Source: Segatella oris | GTDB taxonomy: Bacteria > Bacteroidota > Bacteroidia > Bacteroidales > Bacteroidaceae | Assembly (NCBI RefSeq): GCF_900637655.1 | Contig: NZ_LR134384.1 | Location: forward strand, 1,736,001-1,800,000 | Length of the DNA: 64,000 nucleotides | Direction: 5' to 3' | Shown: piece after piece, positions 43,316 to 53,017 of the stretch | Position numbering within the stretch: position 1 is the first letter of the stretch | How the letters are laid out: the number at the start of each line of letters is the position of its first letter | Notes under the pieces: model-generated | The model's input: only the letters and a program-made list of their open reading frames with translations | The model's database searches: none | Told to the model about the DNA's origin: nothing | Made by a program: the position numbers and the translations under genes

Positions 43316-46207
43316 ATGAGAAAGAAAATAGTTGCTTTTGGATTAATCTTGGCGCTTTCTTCCCCACTCTATGGTTTTATGCCGGTGGAAGATGCGTCAT
43401 TAAAGAATACCATAGGCAACTATCTGACAAGATATTGTACGGAGAAGAAATATTCTTCCGACCTTATAAGTATTGAAAAATTACAGATAGACAACAGCAG
43501 AGAAACTGTTATTATCTCAATAAGTAATAACTTTGCTAATCAATATCTTACATCAAGAGATGTAAAGAAGTTATTTAAGGGTATCAAAAAGGTATTGCCA
43601 TCATACTGCAGGAAATATCAGCTATCTGTTCAGACATGTGGAACGCCCCTGCAATATCTTCCTGAAGATGCAATTGTTCCAGACAATGAAGGAAATCGTT
43701 TTTGGGGTGATATTGAATATAAAGATGCTCCTTGGACAGAGAATGCCTCGCGTCCATTTGGCATAACCCATGGATTGTATAACAGACATATAACCCTATG
43801 GGCAAGCCATGGCCGCTATTATGACGCTGACAAAGGAGTATGGAAGTGGCAACGCCCTAATCTTTTCGGTACAACAGAAGACTTGTTTACACAAACTATC
43901 GTAGTTCCTTATCTGATTCCAATGCTGCAGAACGCTGGTGCTGTGGTCTTTACACCGCGTGAAAGAGACTGGCAAACAGATGAACAGATTGTAGACAATG
44001 ATGTTTCGAAAAGTCCGTCATACCTCGAAGTAAATGTAAAAGGAGACTGGAAGACTACTCCAGAAAAGGGCTTTTCATTCCATTTGGGGACGTATGAGAA
44101 TGCAGAAAATCCCTTTACAGCAGGAACTGCACGAATGACAAAAACAACAAAAAGCAAAAACTATTCGCTCATTTCATACCAACCATATTTGAATAATGAT
44201 GGAAAATATGCCGTTTATGTAAGTTATCAAACTTTGGACAAAAGTATTCCCGATGCAGAATACATCGTTTATCACAAAGGAGAAGCGACACGTTTCACGG
44301 TTAATCAAACCATGGGAGGCAGCACTTGGGTTTATTTGGGAACCTTTGATTTTGCAAAAGGTTCAAGCCAAGAGAACCGCGTAGTGATTACAAACCGCTC
44401 TAAACATCACGGTGTTGTAACAGCTGATGCTGTAAGGTTTGGTGGTGGTATGGGGAATATTGAGCGTGGAGGAACAACCAGTGGCTACCCAAGATGCTTG
44501 GAAGGAGCACGCTATTATACACAATGGGCCGGTGCTCCGGCAACTGTATATAATGGCAGATTGGGGCAAAATGACTATGCAGATGACATCAATGCACGCT
44601 CTTACATGAGTAATTGGTTGGGAGGAGGTTCTTGCTATGAACCAAGCATAGAAGGGAAAAAAGTTCCTATAGAATTATCGCTTGCCGTGCATAGTGATGC
44701 CGGATTTGATAGCAATGGAGGACTTATTGGTTCATTGGCGATTTGTACAACTAACTTTAATGAAGGCAAATTAAACTCCGGTATTTCTCGCTTGATATCA
44801 AAAGATTTTGCAAACAGACTGTTAAATGGGTTTGACCGAGATCTTCCTGCCATTGCAAATCGTTGGGCAAGACGATATCTATGGGACCGTAACTATTCTG
44901 AAACCCGTAATCCAGAAGTGCCATCTGCGATTATTGAAACACTCTCTCACCAGAACTTCCCGGATATGATTTTGGGACAAGACCCTAATTTTAAGTTCGC
45001 AATGGCACGCTCTTTGTATAAGACTGTCACACGATTTATCAATGAGGGACATGGCCGACCGACAATCATACAGCCTCTTGCCCCTCATAATTTCAAAGTG
45101 GAATTTACAGATAACAGCCATATAAGGCTTGCATGGAAAGCTACAGAAGACAACTTGGAACCTTCGGCCTACCCAAATGCTTATGTGGTTTACACCGCTA
45201 TCGGGGCCTCTGGATATGACAATGGAACGATTGTGAAGAAACCGTTTTATGATCTTCAAATAGTTCCTGGCATTCAATATAATTTCAAAGTCACGGCAAT
45301 TAACCGCGGTGGAGAAAGCTTTCCAACTGAAGAACTCTCTGCCTACAGACAAGATGGAGCAACGAAAAACATTCTTGTTGTTAATGGTTTTAACCGTCTT
45401 TCAGGCCCAGCCGTCATAGATAATGGTGAACAACAGGGCTTTGAATTGGACAAAGATCCAGGCGTTTCGTATGGACTGACAGCCGGATGGAACGGGAAAC
45501 AGCAAGAATTCAGCGTTTCCCGAATGGGTATAGAAGGGCCTGGGGGACTTGGATATGGTGGAGACGAACTTGCGGGGCATTTCATCATGGGAAATGATTT
45601 CTCTGCGGTGAAAGCACATACCGAGGCTATTGCAAGTGCAAGAAAATACAATGTCGTCAGTTGTTCTGCTCAAGTTTTGGAAACAGAAAACATAAATCTT
45701 TCTGCATATCAAACCATTGATCTCATCTTGGGACTACAAAAATATGATTCTCATGCCTTAGGCTATTATAAAGTCCTGCCTAAAACATTGCAAAATCACC
45801 TACGTAGCTATACGCAGAAACATGGAAACTTGATTGTCAGTGGCAGCTATATAGGAAGTGACATGCAAGACATTAATGAACAACAATTCCTGACCGATGT
45901 GCTGAAAGTCAACTATCAGCAGAATGATTCAACAACGGCAGGAGAATTCATAAACGGGCTTGGCGCATCATTTGACATTTATCGTCAGACCAATCCCCAG
46001 CATTATGCAGCAACGTCTGTAGATATATTAAATCCTATAACGGGTGCTATCTGTGCCATGCAATATAGTGATGGCACCAGTGCTGCCGTTGGATATCAAG
46101 GCAATGATTATCATGTTTTCACCACAGGTTTCCCTTTAGAATGTATCAAGTCAAGAGAAACACGTAATGCAATCATGCGTGGCATCCTTCAATATGTTAT
46201 GAAATAA
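43316..46207 (+). CDS. exported amidase-like protein with inserted golvesin-type domain and FN3 domain
   Basis: Often labelled xanthan lyase, but the motifs resemble N-acetylmuramoyl-L-alanine amidase (amidase 3). They are TLWASHGRYYD (first zinc His), SLAVHSDAGFD (second His) and IIETLSHQNFPDM (catalytic Glu). A golvesin-like beta domain (about residues 230-390, SYQPYLNNDGKYAVYVSYQ, then WVYLGTFDF) sits between the first and second motifs, so the catalytic domain is split. A fibronectin III domain follows (about 585-680), and the C-terminal 270 residues have a GATase-like alpha/beta look (LVVNGFNRLSGP). 963 aa, signal peptide 1-20. Likely a periplasmic peptidoglycan or glycan hydrolase. Confidence 0.75.
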   Translation: MRKKIVAFGLILALSSPLYGFMPVEDASLKNTIGNYLTRYCTEKKYSSDLISIEKLQIDNSRETVIISISNNFANQYLTSRDVKKLFKGIKKVLPSYCRKYQLSVQTCGTPLQYLPEDAIVPDNEGNRFWGDIEYKDAPWTENASRPFGITHGLYNRHITLWASHGRYYDADKGVWKWQRPNLFGTTEDLFTQTIVVPYLIPMLQNAGAVVFTPRERDWQTDEQIVDNDVSKSPSYLEVNVKGDWKTTPEKGFSFHLGTYENAENPFTAGTARMTKTTKSKNYSLISYQPYLNNDGKYAVYVSYQTLDKSIPDAEYIVYHKGEATRFTVNQTMGGSTWVYLGTFDFAKGSSQENRVVITNRSKHHGVVTADAVRFGGGMGNIERGGTTSGYPRCLEGARYYTQWAGAPATVYNGRLGQNDYADDINARSYMSNWLGGGSCYEPSIEGKKVPIELSLAVHSDAGFDSNGGLIGSLAICTTNFNEGKLNSGISRLISKDFANRLLNGFDRDLPAIANRWARRYLWDRNYSETRNPEVPSAIIETLSHQNFPDMILGQDPNFKFAMARSLYKTVTRFINEGHGRPTIIQPLAPHNFKVEFTDNSHIRLAWKATEDNLEPSAYPNAYVVYTAIGASGYDNGTIVKKPFYDLQIVPGIQYNFKVTAINRGGESFPTEELSAYRQDGATKNILVVNGFNRLSGPAVIDNGEQQGFELDKDPGVSYGLTAGWNGKQQEFSVSRMGIEGPGGLGYGGDELAGHFIMGNDFSAVKAHTEAIASARKYNVVSCSAQVLETENINLSAYQTIDLILGLQKYDSHALGYYKVLPKTLQNHLRSYTQKHGNLIVSGSYIGSDMQDINEQQFLTDVLKVNYQQNDSTTAGEFINGLGASFDIYRQTNPQHYAATSVDILNPITGAICAMQYSDGTSAAVGYQGNDYHVFTTGFPLECIKSRETRNAIMRGILQYVMK

Positions 46208-46233
46208 ATAGTAATATCTTAAAATATACAATC

Positions 46234-46563
46234 ATGTATAAAATCCAAGCCAACCAATCCGGTACGCGTTCAATAGAGATCAGCGACCTACATTTAGCAA
46301 CAATTGACAAATATCAGCTCATGCGTAACCTTGTAGACAGCAATGGAATTATTGATGAGACCGTGCTTGACAAGCTGAAATTCAATGTTCGCTCACTTTT
46401 GGAAAGTGAGACCGGCAATGACAAGAACCTTCTTGATCTTTGCTTAGACGTAATTTACAATGCTAACATGAAAGCTATCGGCCTTCACAATCTTGTCCTA
46501 CTCTATGCAGAGTGGAAGAACAAGCAAGGTGAAACGCAAGAAGAACAGGCAGAAGAAGTTTAA
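46234..46563 (+). CDS. hypothetical protein, 109 aa
   Basis: Soluble, acidic, mostly helical (IDETVLDKLKFNVRSLLESE) with a Gln/Glu-rich tail (GETQEEQAEEV). No family recognised. It lies 26 bases after the amidase-like gene and 6 bases before ygiQ, within an apparent operon. Confidence 0.7.
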   Translation: MYKIQANQSGTRSIEISDLHLATIDKYQLMRNLVDSNGIIDETVLDKLKFNVRSLLESETGNDKNLLDLCLDVIYNANMKAIGLHNLVLLYAEWKNKQGETQEEQAEEV

Positions 46564-46569
46564 TATATC

Positions 46570-48669
46570 GTGGTGGAAAATACAGTTTTTTCCACCACTA
46601 CAAGCTATAAAAGATTGAATTCAGAGCAATACAAACTGACAGATTTCCTCCCGACAACCAAGAAAGAATGCGAACTGAGAGGTTGGGGTGAACTTGATGT
46701 TATCCTCTTTTCGGGCGATGCCTATATCGATCACCCTTCATTTGGAGTTGCAGTCGTAGGACGTTCTCTCGAAGCAGCAGGCTATCGTGTGGCCATTGTA
46801 CCACAACCGGATTGGCATGGTGATTATCGTGATTTCAAGAAGTTGGGGCGTCCACGGTTGTTCTTTGGCATTTCTCCTGGCTGCATGGATTCCATGGTTA
46901 ATAAATACACAGCCAACCGACGCCTGCGTTCTATCGACGAATACAGCCCAGACGGTCGACATGATTGCCGTCCGGAGTATCCAACCATCGTATACTCCCA
47001 GATACTAAAGAAACTTTATCCCGATGTACCTGTGGCTTTAGGAGGCATTGAAGCTTCAATGCGTCGACTGACACATTATGACTATTGGCAGGATAAACTG
47101 CGTCGTTGTATTCTTTGTGACAGCGGGGCAGATATCATCTTATATGGCTCGGGAACAAAATCTATCATTCAACTTTGTAAAGAATTAGAAGCAGGACTAC
47201 CCATAAATTGTATCCATAATATCCCACAGACGGTGTATCTTGCAAAAGAACAAGATATTGAAGGCGGTATCATGGAGGATGACATTGTGCTCCATTCTCA
47301 TGAACAATGTCTGCAAAACAAGAAAGCAGAAGCTGAAAATTATCGTCATATAGAGGAAGAATCCAATAAGATACATGCCCAGCGACTATTGCAACAAGTC
47401 GGCAATATGTATGCCGTTGTCAATCCCCCCTACCCAACCATGACAACAGAAGAATTGGATGCAATCTTTGATTTGCCTTATACGCGACTGCCACATCCTA
47501 AATATAAAGGAAAGAAACTACCTGCCTATGAGATGATTAAGTTTTCCATCAACATGCATCAAGGCTGTTTTGGAGGCTGCGCTTTCTGTACAATATCTGC
47601 CCACCAGGGTAAATTCGTGGCATGCAGAAGCAAGAAGAGTATCGTCAATGAGGCCAAGAAAATAACACAAATGCCTGATTTCAAAGGCTATCTTTCTGAC
47701 TTAGGCGGCCCTTCTGCAAATATGTACGGCATGCATGGGCGCAACCTTAAGGCCTGTGAACGCTGCAAACGTCCTTCATGTATTAATCCGCAGATTTGTC
47801 CTAACCTTGATACTGATCATACAAAACTGCTTGATATCTATCACGCTGTTGATGCCTTGCCCGGTATAAAGAAAAGTTTCATTGGCAGCGGTGTACGTTA
47901 TGACCTGCTCTTACATAAAGGTAAAGACGAAAAAGCCAATGCTTCTACCCGCCAATATACGCGTGAACTTATTGAAAATCATGTCAGCGGGCGCTTGAAA
48001 ATAGCTCCGGAGCACACCCAGGAGAGCGTATTGAAATTGATGCGTAAGCCCTCTTTCTTACAATTCTATGAGTTCAAGCGTATCTTTGATCATATCAACA
48101 AGGAAGCCGGTCTCAAGCAACAGATTATCCCTTACTTTATCAGTTCTCATCCAGGATGCCACGAAGAAGACATGGCCGAGCTTGCCGTGATAACAAAAGA
48201 CCTTGACTTTCACCTGGAACAGGTGCAGGATTTTACACCAACCCCAATGACCATATCCACTGAAACATGGTATACGGGCTACGATCCTTACACTCTTGAA
48301 CCTGTTTACAGTGCAAAGACGCCACGAGAGAAGCTTGCACAAAGACAATTCTTCTTCTGGTATAAGCCCGAAGAACGCAAGAATATTGAGCGAGAGTTGA
48401 AGCGCATCGGACGTGAAGACCTTATCAAACGCCTCTTTCCCAAGGGTGCATCATTCAATAAAGGTTATCAACGCGAAACCAGATATAGCGACCGTCCTGT
48501 TGGCAGTACATACAACACAGTTCCCAACAATGGGAATAAAGCAAGGCGCACAGGCAAAAACAACAAATCACACGCAGCCGAAGAAGTGCAGCAAGGTGGC
48601 CACTCCAAAGGGAAAACAAAGAGGAGTTTCAATCCCAACTTCAGCAAAAACAATCATAAACACAGATAG
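46570..48669 (+). CDS. YgiQ-family radical SAM protein
   Basis: Radical SAM enzyme; CFGGCAFC has the CxxxCxxC cluster ligands Cys333, Cys337 and Cys340. The N-terminal YgiQ domain is ELDVILFSGDAYIDHPSFG, and the DFTPTPMTISTETWYTG segment is family-typical. The tail (about 620-699) is Lys/Arg/Asn-rich, perhaps RNA-binding. The reaction is unknown. No ATG lies near the N-terminus. I use GTG at 46570; GTG at 46573 and TTG at 46615 are alternatives. A perfect hairpin covers the GTG. 699 aa. Confidence 0.9.
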   Translation: MVENTVFSTTTSYKRLNSEQYKLTDFLPTTKKECELRGWGELDVILFSGDAYIDHPSFGVAVVGRSLEAAGYRVAIVPQPDWHGDYRDFKKLGRPRLFFGISPGCMDSMVNKYTANRRLRSIDEYSPDGRHDCRPEYPTIVYSQILKKLYPDVPVALGGIEASMRRLTHYDYWQDKLRRCILCDSGADIILYGSGTKSIIQLCKELEAGLPINCIHNIPQTVYLAKEQDIEGGIMEDDIVLHSHEQCLQNKKAEAENYRHIEEESNKIHAQRLLQQVGNMYAVVNPPYPTMTTEELDAIFDLPYTRLPHPKYKGKKLPAYEMIKFSINMHQGCFGGCAFCTISAHQGKFVACRSKKSIVNEAKKITQMPDFKGYLSDLGGPSANMYGMHGRNLKACERCKRPSCINPQICPNLDTDHTKLLDIYHAVDALPGIKKSFIGSGVRYDLLLHKGKDEKANASTRQYTRELIENHVSGRLKIAPEHTQESVLKLMRKPSFLQFYEFKRIFDHINKEAGLKQQIIPYFISSHPGCHEEDMAELAVITKDLDFHLEQVQDFTPTPMTISTETWYTGYDPYTLEPVYSAKTPREKLAQRQFFFWYKPEERKNIERELKRIGREDLIKRLFPKGASFNKGYQRETRYSDRPVGSTYNTVPNNGNKARRTGKNNKSHAAEEVQQGGHSKGKTKRSFNPNFSKNNHKHR
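46571..46597 (+). promoter_or_regulatory. perfect hairpin over the ygiQ start region
   Basis: TGGTGGAAAA and TTTTCCACCA form a 10-bp perfect stem with a 7-base loop. It begins 7 bases after the stop codon of the upstream gene. The stem hides the GTG start codons. No U-tract follows, so it is more likely to control translation or processing than to terminate transcription. Confidence 0.6.
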
Positions 48670-48783
48670 GCTGAACTTGAAAGCTATCATCATTATTGGG
48701 TATTTACATTTCATACAGGAATAATGTTCACGTTTTATGTGCATTAATTTTTGTATTTTTGCAGTAAGAAAGGAAAGACAATT

Positions 48784-51255
48784 ATGAAATTATCTGATTT
48801 ACATACAGGCGAACATGGTATTATCGTTAAGGTAACGGGCCATGGAAGTTTCAGAAAACGCATTGTAGAAATGGGGTTCATCAAGGGAAAAAAGGTAGAT
48901 GTTCTCCTTAATGCTCCACTTATGGATCCCGTGAAATACAAGATTATGGGCTATGAAGTTTCATTGCGAAGGACAGAGGCCGAGATGATAGAAGTAGTCT
49001 CTGAAGCTGAAGCAAAAGCTATGAATGCGTCTTCACTCCATGATTCAACAAATACTGATAAAACTGCCATTACAACTTCTGATGACAGTCCTTTGACAGA
49101 AAAACAGTTGGAAGAAGCCGCTCTGAAGCGTCATCGGATAATCAATGTGGCTTTGGTGGGCAATCCCAATTGCGGCAAAACCTCACTGTTCAACTTTGCT
49201 TCGGGTGCACATGAACGTGTCGGTAACTACTCCGGCGTTACGGTAGATGCAAAAGTGGGGCATGCAGAATTTGAAGGCTACACGTTCAATCTTGTCGACT
49301 TACCGGGCACATACAGCCTCTCTGCCTATTCACCGGAAGAACTTTATGTGCGCAAACAAATCATAGACAAGACGCCCGACGTTATCATCAATGTGCTTGA
49401 TGCAAGCAATCTCGAACGCAACCTCTATCTCACAACGCAGCTCATTGATATGAACCTGCGCATGGTGTGTGCACTCAACATGTTTGATGAGACCCAACGG
49501 CGTGGTGATAAAATCGATATCAACAAGCTGTCCGAACTCTTTGGTGTGCCCATGGTTCCAACGGTGTTCAAGAGCGGTGAGGGAGTGAAACAGCTTTTTC
49601 ATCAGATTATTGAACTTTATGAAAGCAACGGAGAAGAGTTGCCTCACGCACATCATATCCACATTAACCATGGTCATGAGATAGAAAACGGCATTACACA
49701 TATCCAGGAATACCTGAAAAAAGACTATGAACTTCGTCAACGATATTCAACCCGCTATTTAGCAATCAAACTTCTTGAAAATGATTCAGACACAGTAAAC
49801 TATCTACAGACAAGGCCAAATGCCTCGGAAATTTTCAAGGAAAAGGAGATTGCAGAGATACGAGTAAAAGAGGAAACAGGCGAAGACTGCGAGACGGCTA
49901 TCATGGATGCAAAGTATGGTTTCATACATGGTGCACTCCAGGAAGCACAGTATGAAACGGGAAAAAACAAGGACACTTATAGGATGACAGAATATATTGA
50001 CCGCGTCATCACCAACAGATATCTTGGTTTCCCCATCTTTATTCTGATGCTTTTTATCATGTTCTCGACCACCTTCATCATAGGTCAGTTTCCGATGGAT
50101 TGGATTGATGCAGCCGTTGCCTGGTTTGGAGAAATCATCTCACAGAACCTGCCCGACGGCCCAATAAAAGCCATGCTTGTAGACGGAGTGATAGGAGGTG
50201 TAGGCGCAGTTATCGTGTTCTTGCCACAAATCCTTATTCTCTATTTCTTCATCAGCTTTATGGAAGACTCCGGCTATATGGCACGTGCTGCTTTCATCAT
50301 GGACAAACTGATGCACAAAATGGGACTGCATGGCAAGTCGTTCATTCCACTTATCATGGGATTTGGCTGCAATGTACCCGCTATCATGGCCACAAGAACC
50401 ATTGAAAGCCGACGTTCACGACTCATCACCATGCTCATATTGCCACTGATGAGCTGCTCTGCCCGACTGCCAATATATATCATGATTACAGGCTCTTTCT
50501 TTGCCTTGAAGTATCGGTCATTGGTAATGTTGTCTCTCTATGTCATTGGGATTGCGATTGCTGTCATCCTAAGCCGCATCTTCTCCACTTTTGTTGTAAA
50601 AGGTGAAGACACACCATTCGTGATGGAACTTCCCCCCTATCGTTTTCCGACATGGAAGGCCATGGGGCGCCATACATGGGAAAAAGGAAAGCAATATCTT
50701 AAGAAAATGGGAGGAATTATCCTTATTGCCAGCATCATTGTATGGGCCTTGGGCTATTTCCCGCATGACGATACATTGTCTCCGCAGCAACAACAGGAGC
50801 AGAGTTTCATTGGGAAAATCGGTAAAACAGTGGAACCAGTATTCCGTCCGCAAGGCTTTGACTGGAAAATTGACGTTGGATTGATTTCCGGTGTGGGTGC
50901 CAAAGAGATTGTTGCAAGCACTATGGGCGTCCTCTACAGCAACAATTCAAGTTTCAGTGACGATAACAACTTCAACGATGAAGGGGGAAAATATCAGGTG
51001 CTTCACCGACAAATGACACACGACATTGCCCAACTCCACGGCATCACAGATACCGAGGCGGCTCCCATTGCCACACTCACGGCCTATTGCTTCCTGCTCT
51101 TTGTGCTCCTCTACTTCCCCTGCATTGCCACTATTGCAGCTATCAAGGGAGAAACGGGAAGCTGGAAATGGGCACTGTTTGCAGCCGGTTACACTACGTT
51201 GTTGGCTTGGGTTGTCAGTGCTGCAGTGTTCCAAATCGGTCGATTATTCATATAG
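48784..51255 (+). CDS. feoB: fused FeoA-FeoB ferrous iron transporter
   Basis: Inner-membrane Fe(II) importer. An N-terminal FeoA SH3-like domain (about 1-75, KLSDLHTGEHGIIVKVTG) is fused to FeoB. The G domain starts near residue 120 (G1 GNPNCGKTS; DLPGTYSL as G3; NMFD as G4). Gate regions with CNVPAIMATRT and CSARLPIYI lie in the C-terminal membrane domain. Met at 48784 is chosen, since the frame's upstream ATG would lie in the promoter region (TATTTTTG). 823 aa. The fusion is common in Bacteroidetes. Confidence 0.96.
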   Translation: MKLSDLHTGEHGIIVKVTGHGSFRKRIVEMGFIKGKKVDVLLNAPLMDPVKYKIMGYEVSLRRTEAEMIEVVSEAEAKAMNASSLHDSTNTDKTAITTSDDSPLTEKQLEEAALKRHRIINVALVGNPNCGKTSLFNFASGAHERVGNYSGVTVDAKVGHAEFEGYTFNLVDLPGTYSLSAYSPEELYVRKQIIDKTPDVIINVLDASNLERNLYLTTQLIDMNLRMVCALNMFDETQRRGDKIDINKLSELFGVPMVPTVFKSGEGVKQLFHQIIELYESNGEELPHAHHIHINHGHEIENGITHIQEYLKKDYELRQRYSTRYLAIKLLENDSDTVNYLQTRPNASEIFKEKEIAEIRVKEETGEDCETAIMDAKYGFIHGALQEAQYETGKNKDTYRMTEYIDRVITNRYLGFPIFILMLFIMFSTTFIIGQFPMDWIDAAVAWFGEIISQNLPDGPIKAMLVDGVIGGVGAVIVFLPQILILYFFISFMEDSGYMARAAFIMDKLMHKMGLHGKSFIPLIMGFGCNVPAIMATRTIESRRSRLITMLILPLMSCSARLPIYIMITGSFFALKYRSLVMLSLYVIGIAIAVILSRIFSTFVVKGEDTPFVMELPPYRFPTWKAMGRHTWEKGKQYLKKMGGIILIASIIVWALGYFPHDDTLSPQQQQEQSFIGKIGKTVEPVFRPQGFDWKIDVGLISGVGAKEIVASTMGVLYSNNSSFSDDNNFNDEGGKYQVLHRQMTHDIAQLHGITDTEAAPIATLTAYCFLLFVLLYFPCIATIAAIKGETGSWKWALFAAGYTTLLAWVVSAAVFQIGRLFI

Positions 51256-51272
51256 TATAAAACCGATACCAT

Positions 51273-52505
51273 ATGCAAAAGACCAAAAGAACTGTCATCC
51301 TCTCATTTCTGCTGTGCATAACAATGACACTGTCTGCACAGCGAAATGAGATTTTTTCTTCCGATATTGCCACTTTGCAGGTGCATAACACCCAACAATT
51401 GCGGGCTATGCTTCCCGTCATTCAACTGAACAGTGGCGAGCAAATTCAGATTTCATTTGATAATTTCAGGCATGAATATCATCGGTTCACCTACAAAATC
51501 ATGCACTGTGAAGCCGATTGGTCGCCCTCTACTCAAATCTTCAGCAGCGACTATTTAGAGGGTTTCAGCGATAATCTTGTCATTGAAGACATACAGGAAT
51601 CGGTCAATACGAACGTTGAATACACCCACTATTCCTTTAGATTGCCCAACGACCAATGCCGCATAACCCAAAGTGGTAACTACAAAGTGAGCGTCTATGA
51701 CGAGGATGAAAAACTGATGTTGAACGCCTGTTTCATGGTTGTTGACCCAACCATGCACGTTGAACTGTCCTGCACTTCCAATACGGATATTGATTTCAAT
51801 CGGGCACATCAGCAAGTTGAAATGAAACTCAAATACGGCAATCTTCCTGTCATTGCTCCCAACAACCAAATCAAAACGGTAGTCTTGCAAAATGGAAACT
51901 GGAATGATGCCCGCGTGAATATGAAACCGCAGTTCGTTCTTCGTGACGAGCTTCAGTGGCAACATTGCCGTGGTTTCATATTCGATGCAGGCAACAACTA
52001 CCGCAAGTTTGAATGTCTTTCTGTTGACCATCCTACAATGGGTATTGAGACTATAGACTGGGATGGCAGTAATTATCATGCACATCTCTGGCCTGATCTC
52101 CCTCGCAGAAACTATCTGTATGACGAGAGTGCACAGGGAGTTTTCGTCATCCGCAACAGTGATGACAACGGGAATGACTACCTGTCAGACTATGTCATCG
52201 TTCATTTTACGCTACAGACCGATGCCACAAACGATGAAATTTACGTCAGCGGCGGTTTTACCAACTATCGGCTCTTGCCTCAATATCAGATGAAATATGA
52301 TGCCGTAACACGTAACTATACGCTGTCTTTACTGATGAAACAAGGTTATTATTCCTATGAATACGTCAGGCGAAATGCTGACGGAAGCATACAGCTATTG
52401 CCCTCGGAAGGCAATTTCTATCAGACAAAAAACCAATATCAAGCATTGATTTACTACCGAGGAACGGGAGAACGTACAGACAGACTCGTAGCCGTTGTTC
52501 AGTAA
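51273..52505 (+). CDS. type IX secretion plug-domain protein (DUF5103)
   Basis: Exported (signal 1-22, LLCITMTLSAQ). It shows the DUF5103 pattern: HEYHRFTYKIMHCEADW near 62-80 and YTHYSFRLPN near 120, then a middle beta domain, and a C-terminal domain with YYSYEYVRRNADGS. In Flavobacterium a protein of this family plugs the SprA translocon of the type IX secretion system, so I infer a similar role here. 410 aa, 17 bases after feoB. Whether a complete T9SS exists cannot be seen in this window. Confidence 0.82.
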   Translation: MQKTKRTVILSFLLCITMTLSAQRNEIFSSDIATLQVHNTQQLRAMLPVIQLNSGEQIQISFDNFRHEYHRFTYKIMHCEADWSPSTQIFSSDYLEGFSDNLVIEDIQESVNTNVEYTHYSFRLPNDQCRITQSGNYKVSVYDEDEKLMLNACFMVVDPTMHVELSCTSNTDIDFNRAHQQVEMKLKYGNLPVIAPNNQIKTVVLQNGNWNDARVNMKPQFVLRDELQWQHCRGFIFDAGNNYRKFECLSVDHPTMGIETIDWDGSNYHAHLWPDLPRRNYLYDESAQGVFVIRNSDDNGNDYLSDYVIVHFTLQTDATNDEIYVSGGFTNYRLLPQYQMKYDAVTRNYTLSLLMKQGYYSYEYVRRNADGSIQLLPSEGNFYQTKNQYQALIYYRGTGERTDRLVAVVQ

Positions 52506-52676
52506 AGCAAACAGATGCAGCTTCTGAACAGGGGGAAAACATAGCTTGAATAACGGTGGACACAGTTGCCGGGAACCGTGACATGCACAGATGTAAGAAA
52601 CACGATACAGCCTAAAGAGGGTACACTTTATTGTCATATCCATAGCAATCTGGAAATCAACAAGTTAAGAAAGCCT

Positions 52677-52764
52677 TGCAACTTGCATCAAAATACGATG
52701 CAATCTGCGTCAAGACAGCGCATCATCTGCGTCAGATGACACTGTATTCTGACGCAAATCAGAA
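52677..52764. repeat. 22-bp tandem repeat array E (four units)
   Basis: Units start at 52677, 52699, 52721 and 52743, each exactly 22 bases. Cores are TTGCATCA, TCTGCGTCA, ATCTGCGTCAGAT (the perfect dyad) and TTCTGACGCAAATCAGAA. The last is the exact reverse complement of the first unit of array B, so this array is mirrored relative to B. Confidence 0.9.
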
Positions 52765-52980
52765 ACACATTCAATATGTATTGAATTATTGATGAAATCA
52801 AAACCTCTCTGAAACGATAAGCCTTCTAAAGAACATTACATATATTATGCGGAAAGAGTGATGGGCAAATACGGCATGAAATGCTTTCCATATGCAACCA
52901 TGAAAGGACAAAATAAAAGGTTTGCACGCAAAAAACGTAAAATAATCCGACTCACCTACCTCTGTATGAATTAATTTTGT

Positions 52981-52988
52981 TATATTTG
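52981..52988 (+). promoter_or_regulatory. lpxD operon -7 element
   Basis: TATATTTG matches TAnnTTTG, 29 bases before the lpxD ATG. It excludes the TTG frame start at 53000, since transcription begins near 52995. Confidence 0.5.
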
Positions 52989-53017
52989 CAAAAATATAAT
53001 TGAACATCAAATCAGAT

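Larger units (their letters stand above)
52506..53017. other. intergenic region upstream of lpxD
   Basis: Holds array E and the lpxD -7 element; no gene seen. A short run of minor hairpins follows the upstream stop, none a clear terminator. Confidence 0.6.
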
